30,554 nucleotides of DNA from contig JBLHWU010000056.1 of assembly GCA_047629355.1 (NCBI GenBank), positions 1 through 30,554 of the forward strand, written 5' to 3'. Below the pieces are notes generated by a model. It was given only the letters and a program-made list of their open reading frames with translations. It made no database searches and was not told the origin of the DNA. The position numbers were made by a program, and so were the translations under genes. This stretch comes from CAYUNA01 sp047629355 (lineage in GTDB: Bacteria > Bacteroidota > Bacteroidia > Chitinophagales > Saprospiraceae). Below, in pieces: positions 6,436 through 14,122 of the stretch (positions within the stretch are counted from its first letter, which is position 1; each line of letters opens with the position of its first letter).

Positions 6436-7917
6436 TCAATTCAAACGAGATAATCCTGCTTTGGCTTGTTGATGCAAACCTGTTTTATGTTCGTCAGGTT
6501 TAATCGTCAAACACAAATTATAAGCTGCTTTGGCTTCAGAAAATTTTCTTTGCTTTTCAAAAATATGCCCTCGTTCCAAAGCTGCGCGGCAAGCAAAATA
6601 CCAGCCTTCGTTTTTTCCTTCCTCAATTGTCGTTTGATAAAAATCAAGGGCATAGCGGTCTTGCTGCAATTTGTGGGTGATGCGCCCCATACGGTAGCTA
6701 CGTTCGAGTTGGGTTTTCTTGGTTTTAAAATCAGTTTCACATTGTGTACTCAACAAATCGTAGGCTTTTTGAAAATGCCCACCATCAAATAATAACCGTG
6801 CTTTTAATAAATAAGTATTCGGAACTTCACCTGCTTTGGCTTCTTTCAAAGCACTTTTATCACTGCCCACGACTGTTGTCCCCTTCGATTTTACCAAATT
6901 ATTATACCGTTGATATTCTGCTTGATTGTTAAAAAGTAGCGCATGCCACGCCAGTTTTTGATAGGCATCTTTGATGAAATTTTTTCCACCAAAACGATTC
7001 ACATATTTTTTTAAATAAACATCTGCATCCTTATCCAACCGCTGCAATTTTGCCAATCCCAACATATAATCCAAATAATGAAAGGAATGATACGCCGCGC
7101 CTGCCGGTCGATTTTTTAAAATAGTAATTGCATCATCCCCTCTGTCCGTCCGCATCGCGATATTGGCAACAATAAATGTTCCCATCAGGCTATTTTTAGG
7201 ATTTAATTTGCCAGTATTGATAATCTTCCAGGAAGCCTCCGCGTCGTTGCCGAGGTGTAAAAGAAGGTAGCTGTAGAGCACATATATTTCTTCTTCATAG
7301 ATAAAATCATTGCGCTGTGCATAAGCGATAACCTCTTCCAATTCTTGTTTTCCTTGCTCAAATGTACCTTCTAGCGAACTCAACATTTCCACCATCCAGC
7401 GATAATTATCTGGAATCGTTCCGACTGCTGCGTGCAGAATACCCAACTCTTTTTTATTTGGCATAAAATCAGGGAATTTCTCCACATTTTTAGTCAATAA
7501 CTTAAATGCCTTGTTGACTTCAAAAGCTGCGGTTGCATATTCTTCAAATTTCAAACGCGCCATTGCCCAATGCAATCGCGTCGTCGCTTGAAGGTATAAA
7601 TAATACGGCGAATTTTCATCGCCCTCCTTGATTTTAGCCAACCGGCGGTCTTTGTTTCCTTCTAACCGATTAAATTCTACATCTTCTTCGTTGATATAAA
7701 CTCGAAAAAAATCCAAATAATTCTCGACATGATAAACCATAAGGTTTTCGCTATCTTGATTCTTTTCTTGTGCAATTAAAAAATTAGCTTCGTCAAAACG
7801 CAGTGCCAACACTTTTTTATATGCATTTTTTAATTTTGGCGACCAAGTGAAATGCGATTTGGCGGAAACTGAAAAGCAGTCAGAAAGAAAGAGAATAAGA
7901 AAGAAATATTGTTTCAT
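6436..7917 (-). CDS. Secreted/periplasmic TPR-repeat protein
   Basis: This 493-residue protein has an N-terminal signal peptide (KQYFFLILFLSDCFSVSA) and is otherwise helical, with TPR-like helix pairs throughout. The clearest are near the C-terminus: ARLLFDGGHFQKAYDLLS, RMGRITHKLQQDRYALDFY, RGHIFEKQRKFSEAKAAY. The middle segment GILHAAVGTIPDNYRWMVEMLS resembles the Iml2/TTC39 type of TPR protein, though this is only a visual likeness. It probably acts as a scaffold in the periplasm. No enzyme motif is visible. It stands alone between a MITE copy and a heptad-repeat hairpin, on the strand of its neighbours. Partner and function are unknown. Confidence 0.75.
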   Translation of the reverse strand: MKQYFFLILFLSDCFSVSAKSHFTWSPKLKNAYKKVLALRFDEANFLIAQEKNQDSENLMVYHVENYLDFFRVYINEEDVEFNRLEGNKDRRLAKIKEGDENSPYYLYLQATTRLHWAMARLKFEEYATAAFEVNKAFKLLTKNVEKFPDFMPNKKELGILHAAVGTIPDNYRWMVEMLSSLEGTFEQGKQELEEVIAYAQRNDFIYEEEIYVLYSYLLLHLGNDAEASWKIINTGKLNPKNSLMGTFIVANIAMRTDRGDDAITILKNRPAGAAYHSFHYLDYMLGLAKLQRLDKDADVYLKKYVNRFGGKNFIKDAYQKLAWHALLFNNQAEYQRYNNLVKSKGTTVVGSDKSALKEAKAGEVPNTYLLKARLLFDGGHFQKAYDLLSTQCETDFKTKKTQLERSYRMGRITHKLQQDRYALDFYQTTIEEGKNEGWYFACRAALERGHIFEKQRKFSEAKAAYNLCLTIKPDEHKTGLHQQAKAGLSRLN

Positions 7918-7927
7918 AAAAAGGGAT

Positions 7928-8051
7928 TTAGAGGTTAGAAGTTAGCCCATTTCATTGTCAGAAGTCAGAAGTCAGAAGTCAGAAAATCCAAGTTTTAAAG
8001 TTGTGAACACTCTGACTTCTGACAATGAAATGGGCTGTCTTCTGACTTCTT
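7928..8051. repeat. Heptad-repeat hairpin (GTCAGAA array) with 26-bp perfect arms
   Basis: The left arm 7944-7969 is the perfect complement of the right arm 8011-8036, and weaker pairing continues outward to about 7928 and 8051. The left arm runs into four exact tandem copies of the heptamer GTCAGAA (about 7957-7984). The right arm has TTCTGAC copies. It lies between the TPR and zinc-ribbon genes, upstream of the former. The same words recur in the hairpin at 17358-17457. Confidence 0.8.
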
Positions 8052-8060
8052 TTTAAACGT

Positions 8061-8097
8061 AAAAAGGGCTGGAAATTCTCATTCCCAACCCTTTTTT
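8061..8097 (-). terminator. Terminator of the zinc-ribbon gene
   Basis: AAAAAGGG (from 8061) pairs with CCCTTTTT (to about 8096) and TGG with CCA further in. On the minus strand a stem of GGG-TTGG type is followed by CCCTTTTT, 25-60 bp after the stop of the gene at 8122. Confidence 0.7.
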
Positions 8098-8121
8098 ATC
8101 TTTTTTTTAAGGTTTCGACAA

Positions 8122-8892
8122 TTACTCTACAACTACTTCTTCTACCGGCTCTTTGCCAAGCGACAAAATATTGTCATCCACCAATACACGCCCGCAGTGT
8201 TCACAAGTCAACACTTTTTTGCGCTGACCGATTTCCAATTGCAATTGTGGTGGTACTTTATTGAAACAACCGCCGCAAGAATCTCGCGTCACCGTAACAA
8301 CGCCCAAACCATTTCGGTAAGCTTTCGTTACTCGGTCATAGCCTTTCAATAAACGTTCGTCAATTTTCTTGCGCGCACGTTCTACTTTTCGCTTCAATTT
8401 CTCCTCTTCTTTTTCCGTCTTCGCGATAATTTTTTCCAACTCTACTTTCTTCGCTTCCAAAGCTTCCCGCTTTGCAGTCAAGCGAGCTTCCGCTGCTGCT
8501 AATGTTTCCTTCTTGCCTTCCAAGAAAGAACCACCTTCGCGAATTTTCTTTTCCGACAATTGGATTTCCAACTTCTGCATCTCGATTTCTTTCGACAATG
8601 CATCGTATTCCCGATTGTTTTTCACGTTATCCATTTGCTTTTGATAACGCTCAATCAAGGCAGTAGATTCCTGAATATTGGCGTTGTGACGGCTCATTTC
8701 GCCTTCCAAATCGTCAATATTATCCGCCAAACGACGAACACGAGTTTCCAAACCACCAATTTCGTCTTTCAAATCGTCAACTTCCATTGGCAATTCTCCT
8801 TTCAAAATCTCAATTTCGCTCAACTCGGTGTCGATGAGTTGCAATTCATATAGTACTTTTAGCTTTTCAGCTACTGATAGTTCTTTTGCCAT
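8122..8892 (-). CDS. Coiled-coil C4-type zinc-ribbon protein (CT398/PF02591 type)
   Basis: This 256-residue cytoplasmic protein has two parts. Residues about 5-190 are a long antiparallel coiled coil of Glu/Lys-rich heptads (ELQLIDTELSEIE onward). Residues about 205-245 are a zinc ribbon with CGGCFNKVPPQ and CEHCGRVLV, four Cys in two CxxC pairs. This is the standard architecture of the family often annotated as 'C4-type zinc ribbon domain-containing protein'; it is suspected to bind nucleic acid, but its role is not established. It lies 81 bp downstream of the NIF3 gene on the same strand, and this zinc-ribbon/NIF3 neighbourhood is widely seen in bacteria, which supports both calls. Full length, nothing missing. 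Confidence 0.9.
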   Translation of the reverse strand: MAKELSVAEKLKVLYELQLIDTELSEIEILKGELPMEVDDLKDEIGGLETRVRRLADNIDDLEGEMSRHNANIQESTALIERYQKQMDNVKNNREYDALSKEIEMQKLEIQLSEKKIREGGSFLEGKKETLAAAEARLTAKREALEAKKVELEKIIAKTEKEEEKLKRKVERARKKIDERLLKGYDRVTKAYRNGLGVVTVTRDSCGGCFNKVPPQLQLEIGQRKKVLTCEHCGRVLVDDNILSLGKEPVEEVVVE

Positions 8893-8973
8893 TCTTTATA
8901 AATAATGTAATCGCCCAAGGGCTGATTTATTTAAAAAAAAATTCAACTGAACTGACCAACTTAATTTGGACAG

Positions 8974-10026
8974 TTACAGATAATTTACTGGATTGGTATT
9001 TACTTTCGTAAAATGGGCTGCAAAAGTAGTAAATTTTTTAGAAATAAGCCCATGTAATAATTCAATTGTATATTGTTCGCTTTCATAATGCCCAATATCA
9101 GCAATGATAATGTTGTTATCCGCATCAAAAAACTCATGATATTTGTAATCTGCAGTGATGAAAATATCCGCTTTTTGCCGAATCGCAGCATTTAATAAAA
9201 AACCACCCGAACCACCGCAAACTGCTACTGTCGAAATGTCTTTTTCTAAAATATTTGTATAACGAACACAACCCGCCTGCATTATCTCTTTCAATATTTT
9301 CAAAAATGCCATGGGTTTCATTGGCTTATTTAGATTGCCAATCATACCACTACCAATTTCTACGCTTGAATTTTCAATCGACATTAAATCGTACGGCGTA
9401 TTTTCAGCAGGATGATTTTTGTGCAAAGCGGCTAAAATCTGTGCCTGAATTCCCGTTTCAAAAACAACCTCTAATTTCATCTGCGCGCCCACTTGTCCAT
9501 CAACGGTCCCTACACCCAAAGTTGCGTAACTCATTTGGTCAAAACCATTCACTTGCCCTGCTCCTGCTGCAAATAAGGCATCTCGAAGTGATTCACTATG
9601 TGTCGCAGGTACGAACGTAAATAATTTTTTCAGCCGCTGTTTTGGTGCTAAAATTCGCGTGTTTTCCAAACCTAATTTCTCTGTAATTTTTCCATTCACG
9701 CCATTGCGATATACATTGTCTAAGTTGGTATGAATGGCATAAATCGCTACATCATTTTTGATGGCTTTCATCACCGTTCGTTCGACATAATTGCGTCCGT
9801 TGAACCGTTTTAATCCTTTGAAAACGATGGGATGATGCGCTACGACAACATTGCAACCGAGTTCGGTAGCTTCGTCGATAATGGCTTCTGTGGAATCGAG
9901 ACAAACCAAAACGCCCGTGATTTCTGCGTTAGGGTCGCCGACGATTAAACCTGAATTATCATAACTTTCCTGGTAGGAAGAAGGCGCGATAGATTCGAGG
10001 TAAGTGGTTAGGTTTTTTATTTTCAT
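8974..10026 (-). CDS. NIF3/YqfO-family dinuclear-metal protein
   Basis: This 350-residue cytoplasmic protein is of the NIF3 family (GTP cyclohydrolase 1 type 2 / Nif3-like), which forms hexameric rings with a two-metal site. The N-terminal metal ligands are visible in VVVAHHPIVF (His64, His65) and AIHTNLDNV, and the C-terminal ones in IADIGHYESEQ (about His313 and Glu317). The central insert of about 100 residues is the PII/CutA-like domain of the long YqfO subtype, matching the family length of roughly 365. Enzymatic function is not settled for the family. The gene ends 81 bp before the zinc-ribbon gene and starts 18 bp after the arginine decarboxylase stop, so the three may be one transcript. 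Confidence 0.92.
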   Translation of the reverse strand: MKIKNLTTYLESIAPSSYQESYDNSGLIVGDPNAEITGVLVCLDSTEAIIDEATELGCNVVVAHHPIVFKGLKRFNGRNYVERTVMKAIKNDVAIYAIHTNLDNVYRNGVNGKITEKLGLENTRILAPKQRLKKLFTFVPATHSESLRDALFAAGAGQVNGFDQMSYATLGVGTVDGQVGAQMKLEVVFETGIQAQILAALHKNHPAENTPYDLMSIENSSVEIGSGMIGNLNKPMKPMAFLKILKEIMQAGCVRYTNILEKDISTVAVCGGSGGFLLNAAIRQKADIFITADYKYHEFFDADNNIIIADIGHYESEQYTIELLHGLISKKFTTFAAHFTKVNTNPVNYL

Positions 10027-10044
10027 AATTTCCGTTTTTTATTT

Positions 10045-11445
10045 TTATTCATACCCCAATATCTTCAACATCTCTTCCGGTTTCTGCTCCCCACGATACT
10101 CCTTATCCACCAAATTTCCTTTAGAATCCTTATAAATCACAATGTGTTTCGGCGACGGAATCAGACAATGCTTAATCCCTCCATATCCACTCAGTGCATC
10201 CTGATACGCACCCGTATGAAAGAAACCAAGATACAATTTTTCTGGGTCATCTGCTGGATAAGAAGGCAAATAAACCTGCCCTTGCTGCGCTTCCGAATTG
10301 TAGTAATCCGAGTTGTCACAGGACAAGCCACCGATGTTGACCCGCCGATATTCATTGTTCCACTTATTGATAGGCAGCAAAATAAACCGCTCGCCAATTC
10401 CCCAAGAATCAGGTATCGTATTCATTAAAGAATTGTCAATCATGTACCACAATTCCGAGTCGTTTTGCCGTTTTTGACCAAGCACGGAAAAAATTACTGC
10501 ACCACTTTCCCCGACTGTATATTTTCCAAATTCTGTAAAAATATCAGGCTCTTTCACCTCTTCATCCTCACAGGTTTCCATGATGGTTTTAACGATTTCC
10601 TTAATCATGTATTTATAGTCAAAATCTGCCCCCAGTGAGTTGCGAATTGGCATGCCTCCACCAATATTTAAGGCTTTTAGCGACGGACAAATCTTTTTCA
10701 ATTCACAGTATAATTTCACCGCTTTTCGCAATTCGCCCCAATAATATAGACTATCTTTAATACCTGTATCGACGAAAAAGTGCAGCATTTTCACAATGAA
10801 ATTGGGATTGTCTGCCAGTTTTTCTTTATAAAAATCAAGTACTTCTGAATGTCGAATACCAAGGCGTGAAGTATAAAACTCAAAATTCGGTTCTTCCTCC
10901 GTTGCTACTCGAATCCCAATTTTACAAACACCATTTACCTTGCCTTCAAACTGTGCCAATTCCTCCTTATTGTCCAAAACGGGCGTGACATTATTAAACC
11001 CTTCATTAATCAAGTCACTAATTTTATCTACGTAACTTTGCGGTTTGTAGCCATTACAAATTACGATTGTATTTTTCTTGATTTTTTCTTTTTTGACCAA
11101 TTGTCTTATCAAATCAATGTCAAAGGACGACGAAATTTCCAACTTCACATCATGCCGCAACACCTCATTCAGCACATGGCTAAAGTGGCAACTTTTAGTG
11201 CAATAACAATAATTGTATTTACCACCATACCCTAAGGATTTAATGGACCGATTGAAAAGATTTCGTGCTCGTTTTATCTGCGACCCAATTTTGGGGAGAT
11301 AGGTTAGTTTCAATGGCGTTCCGTATTTTTCAATTAAATATTTAAGCGGAATGCTGTTGAAAAGAAGATAGCCCTCCTCGATGTCAAAACCTTCTTGTGG
11401 AAAGTAGAAGGTTTGGTCAATCAAGTCAAAATAACGATTTGTCAA
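10045..11445 (-). CDS. speA: Arginine decarboxylase, PLP fold type III (Bacteroidota type)
   Basis: It is predicted to convert arginine to agmatine, the first step of polyamine synthesis. The 466-residue protein has the alanine-racemase-like barrel first: YCYCTKSCHF holds the PLP lysine (Lys84), HFFVDTGI and NIGGGMPI follow, then EFGKYTVGESGA. The C-terminal beta domain has SCDNSDYYN, the CxxxD-type substrate-binding segment, and FHTGAYQDAL. The length and FDLIDQTFYFPQEGF start fit the compact Bacteroidota arginine decarboxylases rather than the 650-residue E. coli SpeA. The start is a TTG at 11445: a stop lies six codons upstream and no ATG is available, while the conserved N-terminus begins right there. 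Ornithine or diaminopimelate as substrate is a less likely alternative. Confidence 0.8.
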   Translation of the reverse strand: MTNRYFDLIDQTFYFPQEGFDIEEGYLLFNSIPLKYLIEKYGTPLKLTYLPKIGSQIKRARNLFNRSIKSLGYGGKYNYCYCTKSCHFSHVLNEVLRHDVKLEISSSFDIDLIRQLVKKEKIKKNTIVICNGYKPQSYVDKISDLINEGFNNVTPVLDNKEELAQFEGKVNGVCKIGIRVATEEEPNFEFYTSRLGIRHSEVLDFYKEKLADNPNFIVKMLHFFVDTGIKDSLYYWGELRKAVKLYCELKKICPSLKALNIGGGMPIRNSLGADFDYKYMIKEIVKTIMETCEDEEVKEPDIFTEFGKYTVGESGAVIFSVLGQKRQNDSELWYMIDNSLMNTIPDSWGIGERFILLPINKWNNEYRRVNIGGLSCDNSDYYNSEAQQGQVYLPSYPADDPEKLYLGFFHTGAYQDALSGYGGIKHCLIPSPKHIVIYKDSKGNLVDKEYRGEQKPEEMLKILGYE

Positions 11446-11490
11446 TGCTGATTGTGATTAAAAGATTTATAAATTTAGATTCATTATTAC

Positions 11491-11652
11491 AATGTCTTCG
11501 CCAAATGAGCAATGAACAATGAGCAATTAAGAATGAACAATTACTGAAAACAAGATTTTGTATTCATCAGATTTTCAAATATTTACAAGTGATAATTTCC
11601 ATTAATTAATTGCTGTTAATTTTTAATTCTTCCTTTGGCGATGATATTGATT
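11491..11652. repeat. Heptad-repeat palindromic element with AATGTCTTCGCC-type ends
   Basis: The left end AATGTCTTCGCCAAATGA (11491-11508) is mirrored by TTTGGCGATGATATTG at the right end. Inside the left arm six heptamers follow without a break (11504-11545): AATGAGC, AATGAAC, AATGAGC, AATTAAG, AATGAAC, AATTACT. The right arm is AT-rich with similar AATTAAN words. It lies upstream of the arginine decarboxylase. The exact left 18-bp end occurs again, inverted, at 13010-13027. Confidence 0.65.
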
Positions 11653-11655
11653 ATT

Positions 11656-11819
11656 AAGTAACGCGAAAAAAATAACCTTCCATTTTTGAGCGGACATTTA
11701 GTCCATATTTTTCACTTTAAAATGCTCATTATATCAACATAAATAGCACCTTTAAAGCAAAAATGGAGAACAAAACCTCACTCCCAAGAATCTGAATTTA
11801 TTTATCTCACGTTCCTTAA
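11656..11819. repeat. Long-hairpin MITE-like element, copy B (164 bp)
   Basis: It has the same layout and length as copy A1: left end AAGTAACGCGAAAAAAATAA, right end complementary to it (TTATTTATCTCACGTTCCTT), and a centre with CATTTAGTCC, TTTTTCACTTTAAA and a CTTTAAAGCAAAAAT counterpart. The arms pair less well than in A1. Its central 70 bp are closely repeated at 15796-15868. Confidence 0.6.
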
Positions 11820-11832
11820 CTACTCGGACCTG

Positions 11833-11954
11833 TTTAATAATCGACACTTTTGACTGGGCAATTTCTGTTTAAGAAACTTTAATAGTCCTTTCTATTGGAG
11901 GATTTTAAAATTCCTTAAACAGAAATTGCCCAGTCAAAAATGTCGCGTATTAAA
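11833..11954. repeat. 122-bp palindrome with 26-bp perfect inverted arms
   Basis: Arms 11848-11873 and 11914-11939 are perfect complements (TTTTGACTGGGCAATTTC and on). Imperfect pairing extends outward (TTTAATAATCGACA against TGTCGCGTATTAAA) and inward. The 40-bp loop holds TTGGAGGATTTTAAAATTC. No gene lies inside. It follows copy B by 13 bp, so the divergent gap between arginine decarboxylase and mscS is almost entirely palindromic DNA. No other copy is seen in this window. Confidence 0.75.
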
Positions 11955-12006
11955 GGTCACCTACTCATTTCCCTGCAAATAAATGAAGTAATTTTCTTTT
12001 TAAATT

Positions 12007-12046
12007 AAAAAGGAGAACTTATTTTATAAAAAATAGTCCTTTTTTT
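12007..12046 (+). terminator. Hairpin with T-run between divergent genes
   Basis: AAAAAGGA (12007-12014) pairs with TCCTTTTT and TATTTT with AAAATA inside it; a T-run follows. It looks like an intrinsic terminator, but it stands 85 bp upstream of mscS with no plus-strand gene before it. It may therefore insulate mscS from read-through or act as a leader hairpin. Nothing else is seen in 12047-12131. Confidence 0.4.
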
Positions 12047-12131
12047 CTCTACTAAAATTATTTTTTAAAAACGTTCGCTACCTTCATGCTTTATTTTTTT
12101 AAAAACAATCCAATTTCAAAATCCTCGTACT

Positions 12132-12950
12132 ATGGAAGAAACGCAAACATATCTCCAGAAAGGAGTCAGTCTGGCAATGGAATTTGCGCCCAAATTAGCT
12201 GGAGGACTTTTAGTCTTATGGTTAGGCTTTTGGGTTGCTAAAAAATTGAGTATCCTTATCAAAAAAGGCTTAGAACGTTCTAATTTCAGCCTTGAAATCT
12301 CTTCATTTATTGTTTCCTTGGCCGCTGTGGGCATGAAAGGTATGGTTTTATTGAGTGCTGCAGGTATCGTTGGTTTTGATACTTCTTCATTGGTAGCCGT
12401 CATCGCCGCTGCAAGTTTTGCAGTTGGTATGGCATTGCAAGGTGGACTTGGTAATTTGGCCTCTGGGATTTTGATTTTAGTGTTCAAACCTTATAAGGTT
12501 CATGATTGGATTGAGGTGCAAGATAAGTTTGGGAAGGTAGAAGAAATTCAAATTTTCAATACCATTATGGTTACGCCAGGCTTGAAAACATTGATTATTC
12601 CTAATGGTCAAGTGACGGATAATATCGTTACTAACTTTTCTCGCAAAAACTACATTCGTATGGAACTCAACGTAACGATGCCGTATGCAGAAAGCTATCC
12701 ACGCGTCGAGAAAATTATTATGGAGGCGTTGATGAGTACGCCAGGTGTTTTGCAAACGCCGGTACCTGAAATTGGGATAGAAACTTACGATTCTCACAAT
12801 ATGGTTATTGCTGTCCGACCTTATGTTGTTCCTGATGATTTTTGGAATGTCACTTTTGAAACGCATCGACGAATCAAAGCGGCTTTCAGTGAAAATGATG
12901 TTAAGGTTGCGTATTCTGAAGGGATTGAATTGGGACCAATTGGTGCTTAA
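12132..12950 (+). CDS. mscS: Small-conductance mechanosensitive channel (MscS family)
   Basis: This heptameric inner-membrane channel opens when membrane tension rises, releasing solutes after osmotic down-shock. The 272-residue length is close to E. coli MscS (286). The sequence gives TM1 at about 20-40, TM2 at about 60-80, and the pore-lining TM3 at about 88-120 with the Gly/Ala-rich AASFAVGMALQGGLGNLASG. The beta domain follows: VHDWIEVQDKFGKVEEIQIF and TLIIPNGQVTDNIVTNFS, then the alpha/beta C-domain. All family landmarks are intact. It is a single gene, diverging from arginine decarboxylase across a palindrome-rich gap and followed by a heptad-repeat array; an 18-bp word flanks it in inverted orientation (11491 and 13010). 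Confidence 0.95.
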   Translation: MEETQTYLQKGVSLAMEFAPKLAGGLLVLWLGFWVAKKLSILIKKGLERSNFSLEISSFIVSLAAVGMKGMVLLSAAGIVGFDTSSLVAVIAAASFAVGMALQGGLGNLASGILILVFKPYKVHDWIEVQDKFGKVEEIQIFNTIMVTPGLKTLIIPNGQVTDNIVTNFSRKNYIRMELNVTMPYAESYPRVEKIIMEALMSTPGVLQTPVPEIGIETYDSHNMVIAVRPYVVPDDFWNVTFETHRRIKAAFSENDVKVAYSEGIELGPIGA

Positions 12951-12962
12951 TTTATAGGACTT

Positions 12963-13027
12963 TACAATGATGAATGAGATAGGGTTGTAAATTTATCATT
13001 TATCCTTCATCATTTGGCGAAGACATT
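12963..13027. repeat. Heptad-repeat array ending in TTTGGCGAAGACATT
   Basis: Four heptamers run in phase at 12992-13019: TTTATCA, TTTATCC, TTCATCA, TTTGGCG. The left side (ATGATGAATGAGATA) pairs with them to form a hairpin. The right end TCATTTGGCGAAGACATT is the exact inverse of 11491-11508. It fills the gap between mscS and the HEAT-like gene. Confidence 0.6.
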
Positions 13028-13062
13028 CTAAAGTTCACTGTTCTGTAACAAAAAGCACTCAA

Positions 13063-13596
13063 ATGAATATCCGAGACGAATTGCTTGCCGATCGTTCCAA
13101 AGCCAATATTCTACGTATTGCTCAGTATGTGGGTGATAGCTCGGAACTTTTTCAAACATTGGTAGACCTATTTCTGAAGGACATTCCACGAGTCAATCAA
13201 CGGGCGGTTTGGGTGATGGTGTATTGCGCTGAGGCGCATCCGGTATTAATTTATCCACATTTAAAAAAGCTATTGGATAATCTACAAAATCCCGAGGCAC
13301 ACAATGCGGCGAGACGGAATACCATTAAGATTTTATCAGAGATTGACATTCCAAAGAAGTATCAAGGACAGGCATTGGATATTTGCTTTAATTTTTTATT
13401 GTCAATGCAGGAACATATTGCGGTGAAGGTCTTTTCGATGCAAGTCATCTTTAATATTAGTAAAAACGAACCTGATTTGTTACGAGAACTAGCGGCAGTC
13501 ATTGAAGACCAATTACCATATGGGTCGACGGGTTTTAAATCAAGAGGAAATAAAATTTTAAATAAAATCCAACAGGTTTTGCTAGAAAAAATTTAA
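13063..13596 (+). CDS. HEAT-repeat-like protein of unknown function
   Basis: This 177-residue, soluble, all-helical protein has no signal peptide. Helix pairs of about 35 residues, such as SELFQTLVDLFLKDIPRVNQRAVWVMVYCAEAHP, NPEAHNAARRNTIKILSEIDIP and MQEHIAVKVFSMQVIFNISKNEP, have the look of HEAT or ARM repeats. Short proteins of this kind in Bacteroidota are often labelled 'adenylosuccinate lyase' by propagation error; none of the lyase signature (the SSxMPxKxNP loop) is present here. Its stop overlaps that of the convergent thioredoxin-like gene by four bases. A protein-binding scaffold is the reasonable guess; function unknown. Confidence 0.7.
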   Translation: MNIRDELLADRSKANILRIAQYVGDSSELFQTLVDLFLKDIPRVNQRAVWVMVYCAEAHPVLIYPHLKKLLDNLQNPEAHNAARRNTIKILSEIDIPKKYQGQALDICFNFLLSMQEHIAVKVFSMQVIFNISKNEPDLLRELAAVIEDQLPYGSTGFKSRGNKILNKIQQVLLEKI

Positions 13597-13874
13597 ACAG
13601 TGAGCGCAACTTTTATTGAATCCTTATCATTTTTTTCAACAATTTCCTTCAACCAATTTAAAATTTTCACATCATTCGGAACGCATTTTTGACAAATAAT
13701 AACCTCATCTACCAATAAGGCAGGAATGCCCGCGACATCGTATTTTAAAATATCATCTAATACACTAACTATCTGAATATCAGCGACCAATGATAGTTTT
13801 TTTAACGATTTTTTGACCGTATTTTCCAGTTTTTTTCTGCGAATATTATCAACTCCGAGTATTTTTATTTTCAT
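13593..13874 (-). CDS. Thioredoxin-fold protein (thioredoxin_3 type) lacking the usual CxxC
   Basis: This 93-residue protein aligns without gaps at its N-terminus to the small 'redox-active disulfide protein' / thioredoxin_3 family: those begin M-K-I-K-I-L-G-T-G-C-P-x-C-K-K-L. Here the same stretch reads MKIKILGVDNIRRKKL, so both active-site Cys are replaced, by Asn10 and Arg13. The cis-Pro before strand 3 remains (GIPALLVDE, Pro51). A different pair, Cys61 and Cys64 in ICQKCVP, appears in the following strand-turn, near where the family normally has a Gly. It may be a metal-binding or regulatory relative rather than a reductase. The frame is intact. It is convergent with the HEAT gene. Confidence 0.7.
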   Translation of the reverse strand: MKIKILGVDNIRRKKLENTVKKSLKKLSLVADIQIVSVLDDILKYDVAGIPALLVDEVIICQKCVPNDVKILNWLKEIVEKNDKDSIKVALTV

Positions 13875-13943
13875 ATTTACTTGATTTAAGGCTAAAATTC
13901 ACTTTTTACATGAATATAAAAAATGACTTACATCATCTTCTAA

Positions 13944-14107
13944 CATGATTGACATCAAATTCATACTTCCCATTTTTCATTATATTTAGCCCTACTTCAT
14001 CACTCTAAATCAGTCAAAGTATCGACAATTATCTTTCTTTCAGTCCAAAACTGAGAAAAATTATCCACTGTCTAACTTGTCGGACTTATTATTTCATCGT
14101 TACTTAG
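13944..14107. repeat. Long-hairpin MITE-like element, copy A2
   Basis: The right half (about 14008-14107) is nearly identical to copy A1: AATCAGTCAAAG, ACTGAGAAAAATTATCCACT, GTCTAACTTGTCGGACTTAT and the terminal ATCGTTACTTAG. The left half (CTTCCCATTTTT, ATTTAGCCCTAC) is nearer to copy B and lacks a clear GTAACG end, so the left border is approximate. The right end stops 15 bp before the histidine-kinase ATG, so the element forms its 5' leader. Confidence 0.65.
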
Positions 14108-14122
14108 CAGCAAATTTTAAAA

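Noticed and set aside
7944..8036. GTCAGAA repeats as a CRISPR array
   Set aside because: Units are 7 bp with no spacers and no cas genes are nearby.
11446..12131. A small gene hidden between arginine decarboxylase and mscS
   Set aside because: All frames are short and the DNA is accounted for by palindromic elements.
13063..13596. Adenylosuccinate lyase label for the HEAT-like protein
   Set aside because: No lyase signature loop and the length is less than half of the enzyme; probably a propagated misannotation.
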